From: DASRQZ01 sp964571275
GTDB lineage: Bacteria; Myxococcota_A; Polyangia; Fen-1088
NCBI GenBank assembly: GCA_964571275.1
Contig: CAZNCQ010000009.1
Coordinates: forward strand, 1 to 64,000
Reading direction: 5' to 3'
DNA: 64,000 nucleotides
In this document: positions 53,239 to 63,207 of the stretch, piece after piece
Layout of the letters: every line of letters starts with the position of its first letter
How positions within the stretch are numbered: position 1 is the first letter of the stretch
Position numbers and translations under genes: made by a program
The notes under the pieces: model-generated
What the model was told of the DNA's origin: nothing
The model's database searches: none
The model's input: the letters and a program-made list of their open reading frames with translations, nothing else

Positions 53239-56200
53239 ATGGGATGGATGTGGACGGCGTGGGGCGCGCGGAGCGCGCTTGTGGGATGTGTCACTCTGGC
53301 GGCGATGGTGTTCGAGGGTTGCGGAGGATTGCGCGATCCGAGCGTCGCGCCCTCGTCTGGGATTGCGCTTCGGCAGTCCAATCTCACCAACGGATATGGG
53401 CCGGGCCACAGGAAGAAGTTCCGCTTCGTCCGCCATCGACCCGCGAACTGTCATCCCCACGGCCATAACACGTGTCCCACGATCGAGATTGACGACTCGG
53501 CGTCGATACCGACGGCGAGCGGAACGGTGGGCGGCGACGCGATCGAGCTGACGGCAACGGCGAGCGACAAGGACGGTCCCAGACCGCTGACGTTCATGTG
53601 GACGGCGACCGGGGGCAGCTTGAGCGGTGCTCAGACCTCCGTCGTGGATTTCACCTGCACGGCGGCCGGCACGTTCGAGGTCACGGTGACGGTCTCGGAT
53701 GGTGATTGCGCGGACGCCGCGTCGGCGCAGGTCACTTGCGGCGCCGCTCCCCCGATCGGCCCCGTTGCGACAACCGAGGACGAGACGTCCCCAATCAAGC
53801 TCAACGAGGTCGGGTTCGTCTCGGACTCTGGCCAACCCGACGGGTGGATCGAGCTTTACAACGCGGGTGATACGACGATCGATCTTTCGTTCGGACTCAT
53901 TCACAGCTCGGATTCGCAGGGAGAACACACGACAACCATCCCCGGTGGCACGACCATCGCCGCGGGCGGCTACCTCGTCTTCGACGACGTCTTCCTCGGT
54001 GGCGCGGAGGTTTCGTTTGCGCTCGCGGGCTCGGGCGGCGTGGACGTGTTCGACGCCTCGTGGACAGGGACGACGAGCACCAGTTACACCCGCTGGCAGG
54101 GGTTGGGGCCGTTCGTGATCTCCAGCGGCGCGACCAGAGGGACGGCCTATTTCCCCTGCAACTTCGGCATCGCTTCGGGTGACGTCCATCTCCGAACCTT
54201 CGACGGCCTGCAATACGACATGCAGGGCGCCGGCGCGTACACGCTGGTCCACGACGATTCGGACGGCCTCGAGATCCAGATCGCCACCGCACCCTGGCGC
54301 ACGCGCACGGACGTCTCGGTCAACATCGCCGTCGATGCGCTGATCGCGGGCGATCGGGTGATCTTCTATGTCGACGGATCGGTTCACGTGAACGGCGTCG
54401 CGACGACCCTCGCGGCGGGATCGACGCACCTGAACGGCGGCGGCCAGATCCAACGATCCGGATCCTCGTTCAAAGCGGTCTGGCCCGACGGCACCGAGCT
54501 GCGCGTCAGCCCGTTCGAGGACTCGCTGGACGTGATCGTGATCCTGTCCCAGCCGCGCCTGGGTCGGACCACGGGCGGCGTCGCCGGGCTCCTCGGCAAC
54601 GCAAACTGCCGCACCGGTGACGATCTGGTCACGCGCGACGGATCGATCACGCTGAGCGGCTCGCCAGCTCCCTTTCAATCGTTGTACGGTGTGTTCGCGC
54701 AGAGCTGGTGTGTGTTGCCCAACGGCTCGCTGTTCGACCCGACGCCCGGCGCACCCACGCAGTGCACATCTCCGACCCAGCTCGCCGCCGCGCAGTTCCT
54801 TCCAGCAGACGTGCGCGCCGCGGCCGCGGTGGTCTGCGAGGCGAACGGCGTCTCGACCGACTGGATGAGCGATTGCGAACTGGACGTCGCTGCCAGCGGA
54901 GATCTGTCGCCTGCGTTCGCCGAGGATCTGGCAGGCGCACCGCCCGTCGGCGCGACAATCGCCGGTGATCCGTGCCTGACGGCCGCTTCCTGTCCCACCG
55001 GGCAGGACTGCTTGCCCATGCCTCTCGGCGACGGTGCGATCTGCGGCGACCATCTGGCGTGTATCAACGACGTCTGCCAGGCCGTCGCCTGCGTGGCCGA
55101 CAATGAATGCGACGACGGCAATCCGTGCAACGGTGCCGAAATGTGCGATCCGACGACGCACGCGTGCGTTCCCGGCAATCCGATCCCCGGGGTTTGCGGC
55201 AACGGCGGCACTGACGGCGGGACCACCGGAGTGGGCGGCACGGGCGGGGCCAGCGGCGCCGACGCAGGCAGCGGCGCTGACGCAGGCAGCGGCGCCGACG
55301 CAGGCAGCAGCGCCGGGACCGACGGGAACGGAGGTCCCGTCGGCCCGCCGGAGCCGCCAGCCGTCGTCGCGATGGCCACGGGCGATCCGCACATCGTGAC
55401 GTTCGATGGCACGCGCTACGACAATCAAGCGTGGGGCGAGGAGACGCTGTGCGTTTCGACCAGCGCCAACGACTTGGAGGTCCAGGCGCGCACGCACCAG
55501 CTCAACGCTTCGAACGTGGCCGTGATCGTGGGGGTGGCGATCCGGGTCGGCGGTGACCGGCTGGGCATCTACCTCGACGGAACGACGACCGAAGACGGTG
55601 TTGCCATGACGTTCGCGTCCGGAGCGACGTCGCTGCCGGCAGGCGGTGGCAGCGTCTGGAGCACGGCGAGCGGTTACGTGATCGTGTATGGCGACAACAG
55701 CCAGGTCCGGGTGACGCTCAATGGCTTCTACATGAGCGTGAAGGTGTTCCTCGCCACGGACAGGCTTGCCCATGTGGCCGGGCTGTTTGGAAACGCCAAT
55801 GGTGATCCGAGCGATGATCTGGTCACGCGCGACGGTTCGACCGTCATCACGACGCCGGCGCCATTCAGCCTCTTTTACAAGACGTACGCGCAGTCGTGGC
55901 GAATCACCGACGCATCGTCGCTGTTCGACTACCCGATCGGGGAGAACACCGAGAGCCCGGACATCACGAACCTGAACTTTCCAACCGACGTCGAGACGAG
56001 CGCGAGTCTGCCGGCAGATCAGCTCCAGGCGGCGGCCGCCACGTGCCAATCGATCGGCGTGACCAGCGACTGGAGCGAGGCTTGCGCGCTCGACGTCGCG
56101 CTGTCGAATGACGCAGGGGCCGCGAGCACGTTCGTCGCCGCGCCTCCGGTTCTCGCGCCGTTCGTGGTGCTGTCACCCTGTGCGGCCTGCACGGCTGGCC

Positions 56201-57267
56201 AGAGCTGCTGCGACGGCCAATGTACGGCGTTGGCGGTCGACCGGAACAACTGCGGCGCGTGCGGCCTGCGGTGCACGGTCGCCGGCGCCACCTGCGCGAA
56301 CGGTACCTGCGGGTGCCAGCCGCCGAAGTCGGCGTCGTGCGGAGTGGCCCCAGCCACCGCTTGCGTCGACCTCACGGCCGACACCAACAACTGTGGCACG
56401 TGCGGTCGCGCTTGCTCCGGTGCAACGCCAGTCTGCTCGGGTGGATCGTGCGTCCCCGCGTGCAACACGGCTTCCGATCAAACTCAGTGCGGAACCCAGT
56501 GCGTGGTGCTTGGCAACGACCTCAACAACTGTGGCACATGCGGCACGGCTTGCGCGCCGTCGCAGATCTGCTCCGGTGGCGTGTGCGTCGCTCCGTCCAC
56601 GGCGGGCGTCGGCTGCGCCGACGGGACGCGCGAAGGATTCCAGAGCCAGGCGACGTTTCCGGCCATCGCCGCTTGCGCGGGCGGATGGGACGGCGAGAGT
56701 GGGGCGGCGGGCTTCGGCGGCGTGTTTCCCTCACCGCTGCGAACGACCAGCGTCACCTGCGCGCAGAACGGCAACAGCGGTTCGAATCCGAACGGAACGG
56801 GTTGCTCGGCGGCCGATCTCTGCGCTCCGGGATGGCACATCTGCGCCGGTGGCGAGGTGATCGCGCGCGCGTCCGGCGGGCTCACCTCCCCCGCTCAAAC
56901 CGACGGCTGTGCCGCGACCACCTGGCCGCCGAGCTCGTTCTTCGCAGCGGCGATCGGCAGCACCGGCTGCTTCGAGTGCGCGGAGCCCAGCGGCACGTTG
57001 ACGGGCCCGAGCTGTACCAACGCCAGCTGCGCGGTGGGCTGCCAGGCGAACCCGGCCATCACCAATGATCTCTTCGGCTGTGGCACCGAGGGGGTGGCGA
57101 TCGGGACCTGTGGCGACGTCGACAGATCCAGCAACGACCTCTGTGGCAGCCTCGACGCCGGCTGGGCCTGCGGTACCGACGGCACCCGCGAGAGCGTCAA
57201 CGCCACTCACGTTCCGTCCCGTGCCCCGGGCACGATGGGCGGCGTGCTTTGCTGCGCGAGCCTGTGA
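53239..57267 (+). CDS. Giant lipoprotein with PKD-like, lamin-tail, two VWD and Cys-repeat modules
   Basis: A 1342-residue predicted lipoprotein (MVFEGC lipobox). In order: a PKD/Ig-like domain (about 82-165); a lamin-tail domain (KLNEVGFVSDSGQPDGWIEL, about 185-300); a first VWD domain (ASGDVHLRTFDGLQYDMQGA, about 313-490, ending near GGVAGLLGNANC); an EGF-like Cys stretch; a GADAGS repeat linker; a second VWD domain (ATGDPHIVTFDGTRYDNQAW, about 712-880); several NNCGxCGxxC repeats (about 975-1120); and a final Cys-rich module (CAPGWHICAGGEVIARASGG). Twin VWD domains suggest a multimerising surface or matrix adhesin. Role inferred. Confidence 0.85.
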   Translation: MGWMWTAWGARSALVGCVTLAAMVFEGCGGLRDPSVAPSSGIALRQSNLTNGYGPGHRKKFRFVRHRPANCHPHGHNTCPTIEIDDSASIPTASGTVGGDAIELTATASDKDGPRPLTFMWTATGGSLSGAQTSVVDFTCTAAGTFEVTVTVSDGDCADAASAQVTCGAAPPIGPVATTEDETSPIKLNEVGFVSDSGQPDGWIELYNAGDTTIDLSFGLIHSSDSQGEHTTTIPGGTTIAAGGYLVFDDVFLGGAEVSFALAGSGGVDVFDASWTGTTSTSYTRWQGLGPFVISSGATRGTAYFPCNFGIASGDVHLRTFDGLQYDMQGAGAYTLVHDDSDGLEIQIATAPWRTRTDVSVNIAVDALIAGDRVIFYVDGSVHVNGVATTLAAGSTHLNGGGQIQRSGSSFKAVWPDGTELRVSPFEDSLDVIVILSQPRLGRTTGGVAGLLGNANCRTGDDLVTRDGSITLSGSPAPFQSLYGVFAQSWCVLPNGSLFDPTPGAPTQCTSPTQLAAAQFLPADVRAAAAVVCEANGVSTDWMSDCELDVAASGDLSPAFAEDLAGAPPVGATIAGDPCLTAASCPTGQDCLPMPLGDGAICGDHLACINDVCQAVACVADNECDDGNPCNGAEMCDPTTHACVPGNPIPGVCGNGGTDGGTTGVGGTGGASGADAGSGADAGSGADAGSSAGTDGNGGPVGPPEPPAVVAMATGDPHIVTFDGTRYDNQAWGEETLCVSTSANDLEVQARTHQLNASNVAVIVGVAIRVGGDRLGIYLDGTTTEDGVAMTFASGATSLPAGGGSVWSTASGYVIVYGDNSQVRVTLNGFYMSVKVFLATDRLAHVAGLFGNANGDPSDDLVTRDGSTVITTPAPFSLFYKTYAQSWRITDASSLFDYPIGENTESPDITNLNFPTDVETSASLPADQLQAAAATCQSIGVTSDWSEACALDVALSNDAGAASTFVAAPPVLAPFVVLSPCAACTAGQSCCDGQCTALAVDRNNCGACGLRCTVAGATCANGTCGCQPPKSASCGVAPATACVDLTADTNNCGTCGRACSGATPVCSGGSCVPACNTASDQTQCGTQCVVLGNDLNNCGTCGTACAPSQICSGGVCVAPSTAGVGCADGTREGFQSQATFPAIAACAGGWDGESGAAGFGGVFPSPLRTTSVTCAQNGNSGSNPNGTGCSAADLCAPGWHICAGGEVIARASGGLTSPAQTDGCAATTWPPSSFFAAAIGSTGCFECAEPSGTLTGPSCTNASCAVGCQANPAITNDLFGCGTEGVAIGTCGDVDRSSNDLCGSLDAGWACGTDGTRESVNATHVPSRAPGTMGGVLCCASL
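55255..55308. repeat. 18-bp tandem repeat (GADAGS linker)
   Basis: Three copies of ggcgcYgacgcaggcagc between the two VWD domains. They encode GADAGS repeats that lengthen the linker. Confidence 0.9.
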
Positions 57268-57535
57268 GGCTCGAGATCGCGGCTTCGGCCGATACGGCAA
57301 TTGCACGCTCGTGAGACGGGACCATTTGAGGGGCGTCATCCTCCACGCCGTCACGATCCCCTTGAATCTCCTTTCGTTCGAAACGCGCCGTCAAACGACG
57401 TTTACGTACCGCCGAGCTCGAAACTTCGCTGGAAGATAAGCGGTCGCTCCCGTTCAGTTTACGAACACCAGCTTTGCCGCGACCAGGTCGCATCACCGAT
57501 ACCGTCGAGAAGGCGCGCAAAAGGGGGAAAGGGTC

Positions 57536-60049
57536 ATGTGTAGAGCTCTCAGTCGTGTCTTGTGCATTTCCATGCTTCTGTTGGTCGCCGGCACATCGGT
57601 CCGGGCGGCGTCGAGCGGCGACAATGACGGTGACTCTGGCAGCGACACCGACGTACTGGGCCGACACTTCGTTCATCGTAGCGGTCGGCTCCTCTCGCAT
57701 GCCGGCAGCCCTTTTCGCATCGCCGGAGCCAGTAACTATTACTTGATGTACTCGTCACCGTTCATGGTCGACAGCGTTCTCAACAGCGCTGCGACCAGTT
57801 CTTTCAGCGTCGTCCGCCTCTGGGGCTCACTCGAGATCGGAAACCAAGACGGCACCGGCTCGGTCGACGGCATCAAGAACGGGGTCTATTTCCAGTACTT
57901 GAACGGGCAAGCGCCGGCGTTCAACGACGGCCCAAGCGGTCTCGAGCACCTCGACTACGTGATCTACAAAGCGGGTCTCCTCGGGCTGAAAGTCATCATT
58001 CCGTTCGTCAATAACTGGAATGCCTTTGGCGGAATGGATCAATATGTCCGCTGGCGTGGCGGTCAATTCCACGACGATTTCTACACCGATCCGACGATTC
58101 GAGGGTGGTATCACGCCTGGATCGAGCATCTGCTCAACCGAACGAACGTCTATACCGGGGTGAAATACAAGGATGACGCCACTATCATGGCGTGGGAGCT
58201 GGCCAACGAACCCCGCTGCCGGGCGTTCGGCGTGTATCCGGAGTCGCCAACCTGCAACACGCAAACCCTGATCAGCTGGGCCGACGAGGTCAGCCGGTTC
58301 ATCAAGCGGATCGACCACCGTCACATGCTATCGGCGGGCGACGAAGGTTTCTACTGCATCGCCGGCGCGACCGACTTCACCGAGAATTGCGGCGAGGGCG
58401 TCGACACCCTGGCGCTGGCCGATTTGCCTGCCATGGACGCCATGTCGTTTCACCTGTATCCGGACAACTGGGGAAAGCCGGCATCCTTCGGGGTCGACTG
58501 GATCAAGCGGCACATTCGTGATGGTCGTCGCATTCACGAACGTGTACTCCTCGGGGAGTTCGCCATCATGGATAAGTCGATCCGCAACCCGATCTATCAG
58601 CAGTGGACGGACGCGGTGCGAGAAGAAGGCGGCGGTGGGGCCTTGTTCTGGATGCTCGCCGACAAGCAAGACGACGGTACGCTCTACCCGGACTACGACC
58701 ATTTCACGCTGTATTGTCCGAGCCCGGTCTGTACGACGTTCACGAACTTCGCCAGATTGATGCGGTTCCTGCCGCCCTTCGACTTCTCACCGGTGGCCGA
58801 CGATGATCGCGCCGCAACCCCCGAGAACACGCCGGTCACGCTGTCTCCGCTGCCGGACGACATCACGTACGGTGGCGCGACGCTCGTTCCCGATTCGATC
58901 GATCTCGACCCGGCGACGACGGGCCAGCAGACCCAATTCGCGACCGATTTCGGTACCTATGCTCTCCAGCCGGGGGGAAGCGTGCTCTTCACGCCCGCGA
59001 CCGGCTTCTCGGGTACGGCGAGCACACCCTACGTCGTGAGCGACACCCGGGGCCGGGTCTCTCATCCCGCGAGCCTGGTGGTGACGGTTCAGGGGCCTGC
59101 GCTCTACAGCTTCGAAGACGGCACCGACGGATGGGGGCCCGCTTCATTCAACGCCGGCGCCGGAGCGGTCGAGCAGAGCACGCTGTTCGCAACGGAGGGC
59201 CCACACAGCCTGCGCGTCGACGCGACCACCGCGGGGGGCTGGTTCGGTCCGGCCCTGACGCCTCCATTGCCGCTCTCGCTCGCGAATGTGGGCCACGTCC
59301 TCATCGACATCACGGCGGCGACCGCGGGAACGTCGCAGTCGGTGGCGCTGCAGGTCGGCAGCGACTTTCATTGGTGCCAGACCGATTTTGGATTCATCAA
59401 CGCCGGCACCAGCACGACCGTCGACGTCAACCTGGCCACGCTTCTGAGCTCGGTTACGTCGTGCCTGGGATCGTTGCCCGGTGACACCAGTTCGGTGCAA
59501 AGGATCTGGGTGTTCTTCAACGGCGGCGGCACGTCCTATCTCGACAACGTCCGGGTCACGCCCAAGGCGCCGGCTGGCGCCGCGATCTACGGGTTCGAAG
59601 ACGGCGCCGACTCCTGGGCGGCGGCGTCCTTCAACGCGGGGGCGGGGACGACGGTGCAGAGCACCAGTTTCGCAACCGAAGGCACGCACAGCCTGCGCAT
59701 CGACGCCAGCGCCGCCGGTGGTTGGTTCGGTCCCGCTCCGGTGCCGCCGTTGCCGCTCGCCTTGGCCGGCGTCGGGCACATGTTGTTCGACATCACCACC
59801 ACGACCGCCGGCACATCTCAATCCGTGGCGCTGCAGGTCGGCAGTGACTTCCACTGGTGTCAGACCGACTTCGGCTTCATCAACGCCAACACCAGCACCA
59901 CCGTCGACGTCAACCTGGCGACGCTCTTCGCTTCAACGACCGGTTGCTTGGGGTCGCTGCCGGCCGACACCAGCAGTGCGCAGGCAATCTGGGTCTTCTT
60001 CAACGGTGGAGGCACATCGTACCTCGACAACGTGCGCACCACTCCTTGA
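57536..60049 (+). CDS. GH5 endo-beta-mannanase-like enzyme with tandem C-terminal carbohydrate-binding repeats
   Basis: An 837-residue secreted enzyme; GGGGGAAAGGG precedes the ATG and a signal peptide ends at VRAA. The GH5 barrel covers about residues 40-420, with the acid/base Glu in MAWELANEPRC and the nucleophile Glu in VLLGEFAI. A short beta domain (NTPVTLSPLPDDITYG) follows. The last 290 residues are two nearly identical repeats of about 145 residues (SFEDGTDGWGPASFNAGAG and GFEDGADSWAAASFNAGAG) that look like CBM27-type mannan-binding modules. GH5 and GH27 together would cleave galactomannan. The 268-nt gap before it holds no recognisable gene. Confidence 0.9.
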   Translation: MCRALSRVLCISMLLLVAGTSVRAASSGDNDGDSGSDTDVLGRHFVHRSGRLLSHAGSPFRIAGASNYYLMYSSPFMVDSVLNSAATSSFSVVRLWGSLEIGNQDGTGSVDGIKNGVYFQYLNGQAPAFNDGPSGLEHLDYVIYKAGLLGLKVIIPFVNNWNAFGGMDQYVRWRGGQFHDDFYTDPTIRGWYHAWIEHLLNRTNVYTGVKYKDDATIMAWELANEPRCRAFGVYPESPTCNTQTLISWADEVSRFIKRIDHRHMLSAGDEGFYCIAGATDFTENCGEGVDTLALADLPAMDAMSFHLYPDNWGKPASFGVDWIKRHIRDGRRIHERVLLGEFAIMDKSIRNPIYQQWTDAVREEGGGGALFWMLADKQDDGTLYPDYDHFTLYCPSPVCTTFTNFARLMRFLPPFDFSPVADDDRAATPENTPVTLSPLPDDITYGGATLVPDSIDLDPATTGQQTQFATDFGTYALQPGGSVLFTPATGFSGTASTPYVVSDTRGRVSHPASLVVTVQGPALYSFEDGTDGWGPASFNAGAGAVEQSTLFATEGPHSLRVDATTAGGWFGPALTPPLPLSLANVGHVLIDITAATAGTSQSVALQVGSDFHWCQTDFGFINAGTSTTVDVNLATLLSSVTSCLGSLPGDTSSVQRIWVFFNGGGTSYLDNVRVTPKAPAGAAIYGFEDGADSWAAASFNAGAGTTVQSTSFATEGTHSLRIDASAAGGWFGPAPVPPLPLALAGVGHMLFDITTTTAGTSQSVALQVGSDFHWCQTDFGFINANTSTTVDVNLATLFASTTGCLGSLPADTSSAQAIWVFFNGGGTSYLDNVRTTP

Positions 60050-60140
60050 AGTCCGCGCGAAAATCTGCGCGCGCCTACCAAATTCGGCTCATCTTTTTCC
60101 ACAACGTTCGTCGCCGAGCGTCTACTATTCCGGACGCACG

Positions 60141-62945
60141 ATGCTCAGCCGAGGGTCGTCCTACCTGGCCGTTTCTCTCACGGTGATCTCGCTGGCTTGC
60201 GGGAAGCGCTCGTCGTCCGGTATCGACGCGACCGCGGGCGTCGGCGGGGCGGGAGGTTCCGTCCCTCCGGTCGCGTGCGAAGCGGCCGTGGTGGATGGGA
60301 CCGCGACCAGCATCTCGCTCGACGGCAACGACATCGCGAGCGGCAACGTGAACGGTCTCACCTTCAAGGGCTTCGGTGTGCTCAGCGCCAACGGCACCAG
60401 TGAGCTGCTGATGGACTACAAGTCCGAACACCCGGACCAGTACGCCCAGTTGCTGAAGATCCTGTTCGGCGGCAGCAACCCGATCATGACGCACGTCAAG
60501 ATCGAGATGGGGAACGATCGGAACAACTCCACCGGCCCCGACCCGGCCACGATGCGGTTGGCGAGCGAACCGGCGAACGTGAAGCGGGATCCCGGCTTCC
60601 AGCTCGCCGCCGACGCCAAGAAGGTCAACCCCAACCTCAAGGTGAGCATCCTGCGCTGGAACGCGCCGGCCTGGGCGAGCAACAACGATCAGATCTACAC
60701 CTGGTACAAGGACACGATCCTGGCGGCGTATCGCGACTACGGGTACATGGTCGACTACGTCAACCCCGGGGTCAACGAGAGCGCCGCCGATCTGATCTGG
60801 ACCGAGCAATACGCGGCTCGCGTGCAGGCGGACACCACGGGCTTCGACAGCGCGGACGAGCAAGCGCTCTACAACGGCATCAAGGTCGTGATCTCCGACG
60901 AGGCCGGGATTGGAACCTTCGGCGACGAGATGGTCAGCGACGCCACTTTGCGGAGCGCCGTCTCGGTCGCTGGCTACCACTACAACACCGACGACGACGG
61001 CGCCGGGGACTTCAAGACGCTGGCGGAGCGGCTCGACATGCAGGTCTGGAACAGCGAGGCGCAGGCCACCTTCGGCAACACGGCCTTCCGTCCCTTCAAC
61101 AACACGAAGGATCCCACGGTCGCGGGCACGGGAATCGGTGGAGCCGGGAGCCCACTCGAGATGGGCAACACGATCATCAAGGGCTTCGTCGATTCGCGGC
61201 GGACCCATTTCGTCTACCAGCCCGCCATCGGCTCGTTTTACGAGGGCGGGCAATTCTCGTTCAAGGAGCTGCTCAGCGCGCGCGATCCCTGGTCGGGCTG
61301 GATTCACTATGACGCCGGCCTCGACGTCCTCAGGCACTTCAGCTGGTTCGCGAAGACCGGCTGGGAGAGCCCGGACAACACCGCGGGAATCTGGCGGGTC
61401 GTCCCCCAGTCCAGCTATACGGGCGCGGCGGGCACCAACCCGGTCAACGGGCGGAACGGCACGCCCAGCTACATGACGCTCGCTGCGCCCGACAAGAGCC
61501 AGTTCTCCGTCGTCTTGATGAACGACAGCGAGACCGCGCGAACCTACTCGGTCCAGACCGCCAACATGGCCTATTCGGGCGCACCGAGCCTCGAGCTGTG
61601 GGAAACCCGGGCGGCCGATACGGGGACGGCGTTCAACAGCAACTACATGAGGTATTTCTGCACGCTGTCTCCCGACGCGAGCGGCGTCTACACCATCACC
61701 GTCAAGCCGTACTCGGTCATGACGGCCACGACGCTGGTCAATCACGCGAACCAGGACTTCAACGCCCCGCTGCCCGTCGAGGGCGCGCGCACCGTCCTCG
61801 ACACCGACGCCACCGGCGCGGGCCACGACGACTCGGACACGATCCTCTACGCCGATGACTTCGACTACTCCGCCCGGACCGTCCCCGTCATCGGAGCGGG
61901 CGCGCAGATCACCGGGACCGAAGATTATGTGGCGTCTCGCGGCGGGACGCAGAGCGTGATTCCGCGCTACGTGTGCGATCGCAACGGCGCCTTCGAAGCC
62001 TATCTCCCGAGCGGCTCCAGCAACTACGTCCTGCGCCAGCAACTGGATCAATCGGTCATGGGGCTCGGCGGCACCTGGAACAGCGGCGATCCCATCACCG
62101 GCATCGGCGACAACCGCTGGCTCGATTACAAGGCCAGCGTCGACGTCTCATTCGAGAACGACAGCACCCAGAACGGGGGCAACTACGCCGCGCTCGGCGT
62201 CCGGCAGCAGGGCGGTGCGAGCTCGCACAACATGAACGGCACCCCCTACTTTCTGAAGTTCTCGTTCGACGGGAGCTGGCAGCTGCTCGTCGACGGCAGC
62301 GCGGTGGCGAGCGGAAACGTCGTCAGCGGTTCGGGCGGCGTGACGCTCTCGGGATTCAACGCCGCCTTCGACACCTGGCACACGCTGGCTCTCCAGGCCG
62401 TTGACGCGGAGGTGACCGCCTATCTGGACGGCGTGACGCTCGCGACCTTCACCGATCCGAGGCCCAGGTTGTCGGGTCGGGTCGATCTGGCCAGCGGCTA
62501 CTACTTCACGCGCTTCGACAACTTGAAGGTCGAGACGATTGCCGGATCTCCCTCGTATTACTCCGAGCTCGTCGACGACCTGGAGATGATGGACCTGTCC
62601 ACGGTCCCCGCGGCAAAGCTCATTTATGGCGGCGCCTGGGCGCACCAGAACGGCCAGAGCATGTATGACTACCAGCGCTCTCTGTCGACCAGCCAGGGAG
62701 CTGGCGCCACGCTCCAGTACACGTTCACGGGCAGCGGTTTCGACATCCTGGGGCCGAACGGCGGGACGGCGAAGCTCGAAGTCACGGTCGACGGTCAGAT
62801 CGTCAATTCATCGGCCAGCACCGTGGCGTCGGCGGAGCTCTATCAAACGTTCACGCTTCGTGGGCTCGGCGCCGGCTCACACACCGTCCAGGTGAAGGTG
62901 GTCAGCGGCACCTTGGTGGTGGACGCGGTCGGCGTCGTTCCGTAA
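60141..62945 (+). CDS. GH59 beta-galactosidase/galactocerebrosidase-like lipoprotein
   Basis: A 934-residue predicted lipoprotein (VISLAC lipobox). The barrel begins GFGVLSANGTSELLMDYKSE, as in GH59. The catalytic Glu pair is visible in VNPGVNESAADLIW and MQVWNSEAQATFGNTAF, corresponding to the WNE and WSSED motifs of galactosylceramidases. A beta-sandwich and a lectin-like domain (about 660-810, NNRWLDYKASVDVSFEND-type strands) follow, and the end is a further sandwich (YTFTGSGFDILGPNGGTAKL). Substrates are likely galactans or galactolipids. It follows the GH5 gene by 91 nt on the same strand. Confidence 0.85.
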   Translation: MLSRGSSYLAVSLTVISLACGKRSSSGIDATAGVGGAGGSVPPVACEAAVVDGTATSISLDGNDIASGNVNGLTFKGFGVLSANGTSELLMDYKSEHPDQYAQLLKILFGGSNPIMTHVKIEMGNDRNNSTGPDPATMRLASEPANVKRDPGFQLAADAKKVNPNLKVSILRWNAPAWASNNDQIYTWYKDTILAAYRDYGYMVDYVNPGVNESAADLIWTEQYAARVQADTTGFDSADEQALYNGIKVVISDEAGIGTFGDEMVSDATLRSAVSVAGYHYNTDDDGAGDFKTLAERLDMQVWNSEAQATFGNTAFRPFNNTKDPTVAGTGIGGAGSPLEMGNTIIKGFVDSRRTHFVYQPAIGSFYEGGQFSFKELLSARDPWSGWIHYDAGLDVLRHFSWFAKTGWESPDNTAGIWRVVPQSSYTGAAGTNPVNGRNGTPSYMTLAAPDKSQFSVVLMNDSETARTYSVQTANMAYSGAPSLELWETRAADTGTAFNSNYMRYFCTLSPDASGVYTITVKPYSVMTATTLVNHANQDFNAPLPVEGARTVLDTDATGAGHDDSDTILYADDFDYSARTVPVIGAGAQITGTEDYVASRGGTQSVIPRYVCDRNGAFEAYLPSGSSNYVLRQQLDQSVMGLGGTWNSGDPITGIGDNRWLDYKASVDVSFENDSTQNGGNYAALGVRQQGGASSHNMNGTPYFLKFSFDGSWQLLVDGSAVASGNVVSGSGGVTLSGFNAAFDTWHTLALQAVDAEVTAYLDGVTLATFTDPRPRLSGRVDLASGYYFTRFDNLKVETIAGSPSYYSELVDDLEMMDLSTVPAAKLIYGGAWAHQNGQSMYDYQRSLSTSQGAGATLQYTFTGSGFDILGPNGGTAKLEVTVDGQIVNSSASTVASAELYQTFTLRGLGAGSHTVQVKVVSGTLVVDAVGVVP

Positions 62946-63207
62946 AGGGGCGGTTTCGGCGCGCGAGCGAAGGTCACGTCCGTCGATCGCGCTATCGTAC
63001 CGGCGATGTGACGCGGAAGGCCTCCCCGAAATGGAGGCATCGTATCGCCGTCGTGAGATGACGCGAGTTTGCGTGCGCCGCCCATCCAGCGCGGATCGGA
63101 TCGATCAACCGCGTCGAAGAGCCCGCCAGCAGCGTCGAACGAAAAGTAGACGTGTTTGAAAAAATAAGCCGGCAACCGCGATGTCGTTCTCTTAATGTGG
63201 TGCCCCT

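Noticed and set aside
52222..56049. 1275-codon minus-strand open frame.
   Set aside because: It crosses the start of the large lipoprotein and runs antisense through the VWD gene, with low-complexity Arg-rich product. A shadow frame.
63013..63050. Hairpin with GCCTCC/GGAGGC arms after the GH59 gene, possible terminator.
   Set aside because: Only 6 bp in the stem and no T-run on either side.
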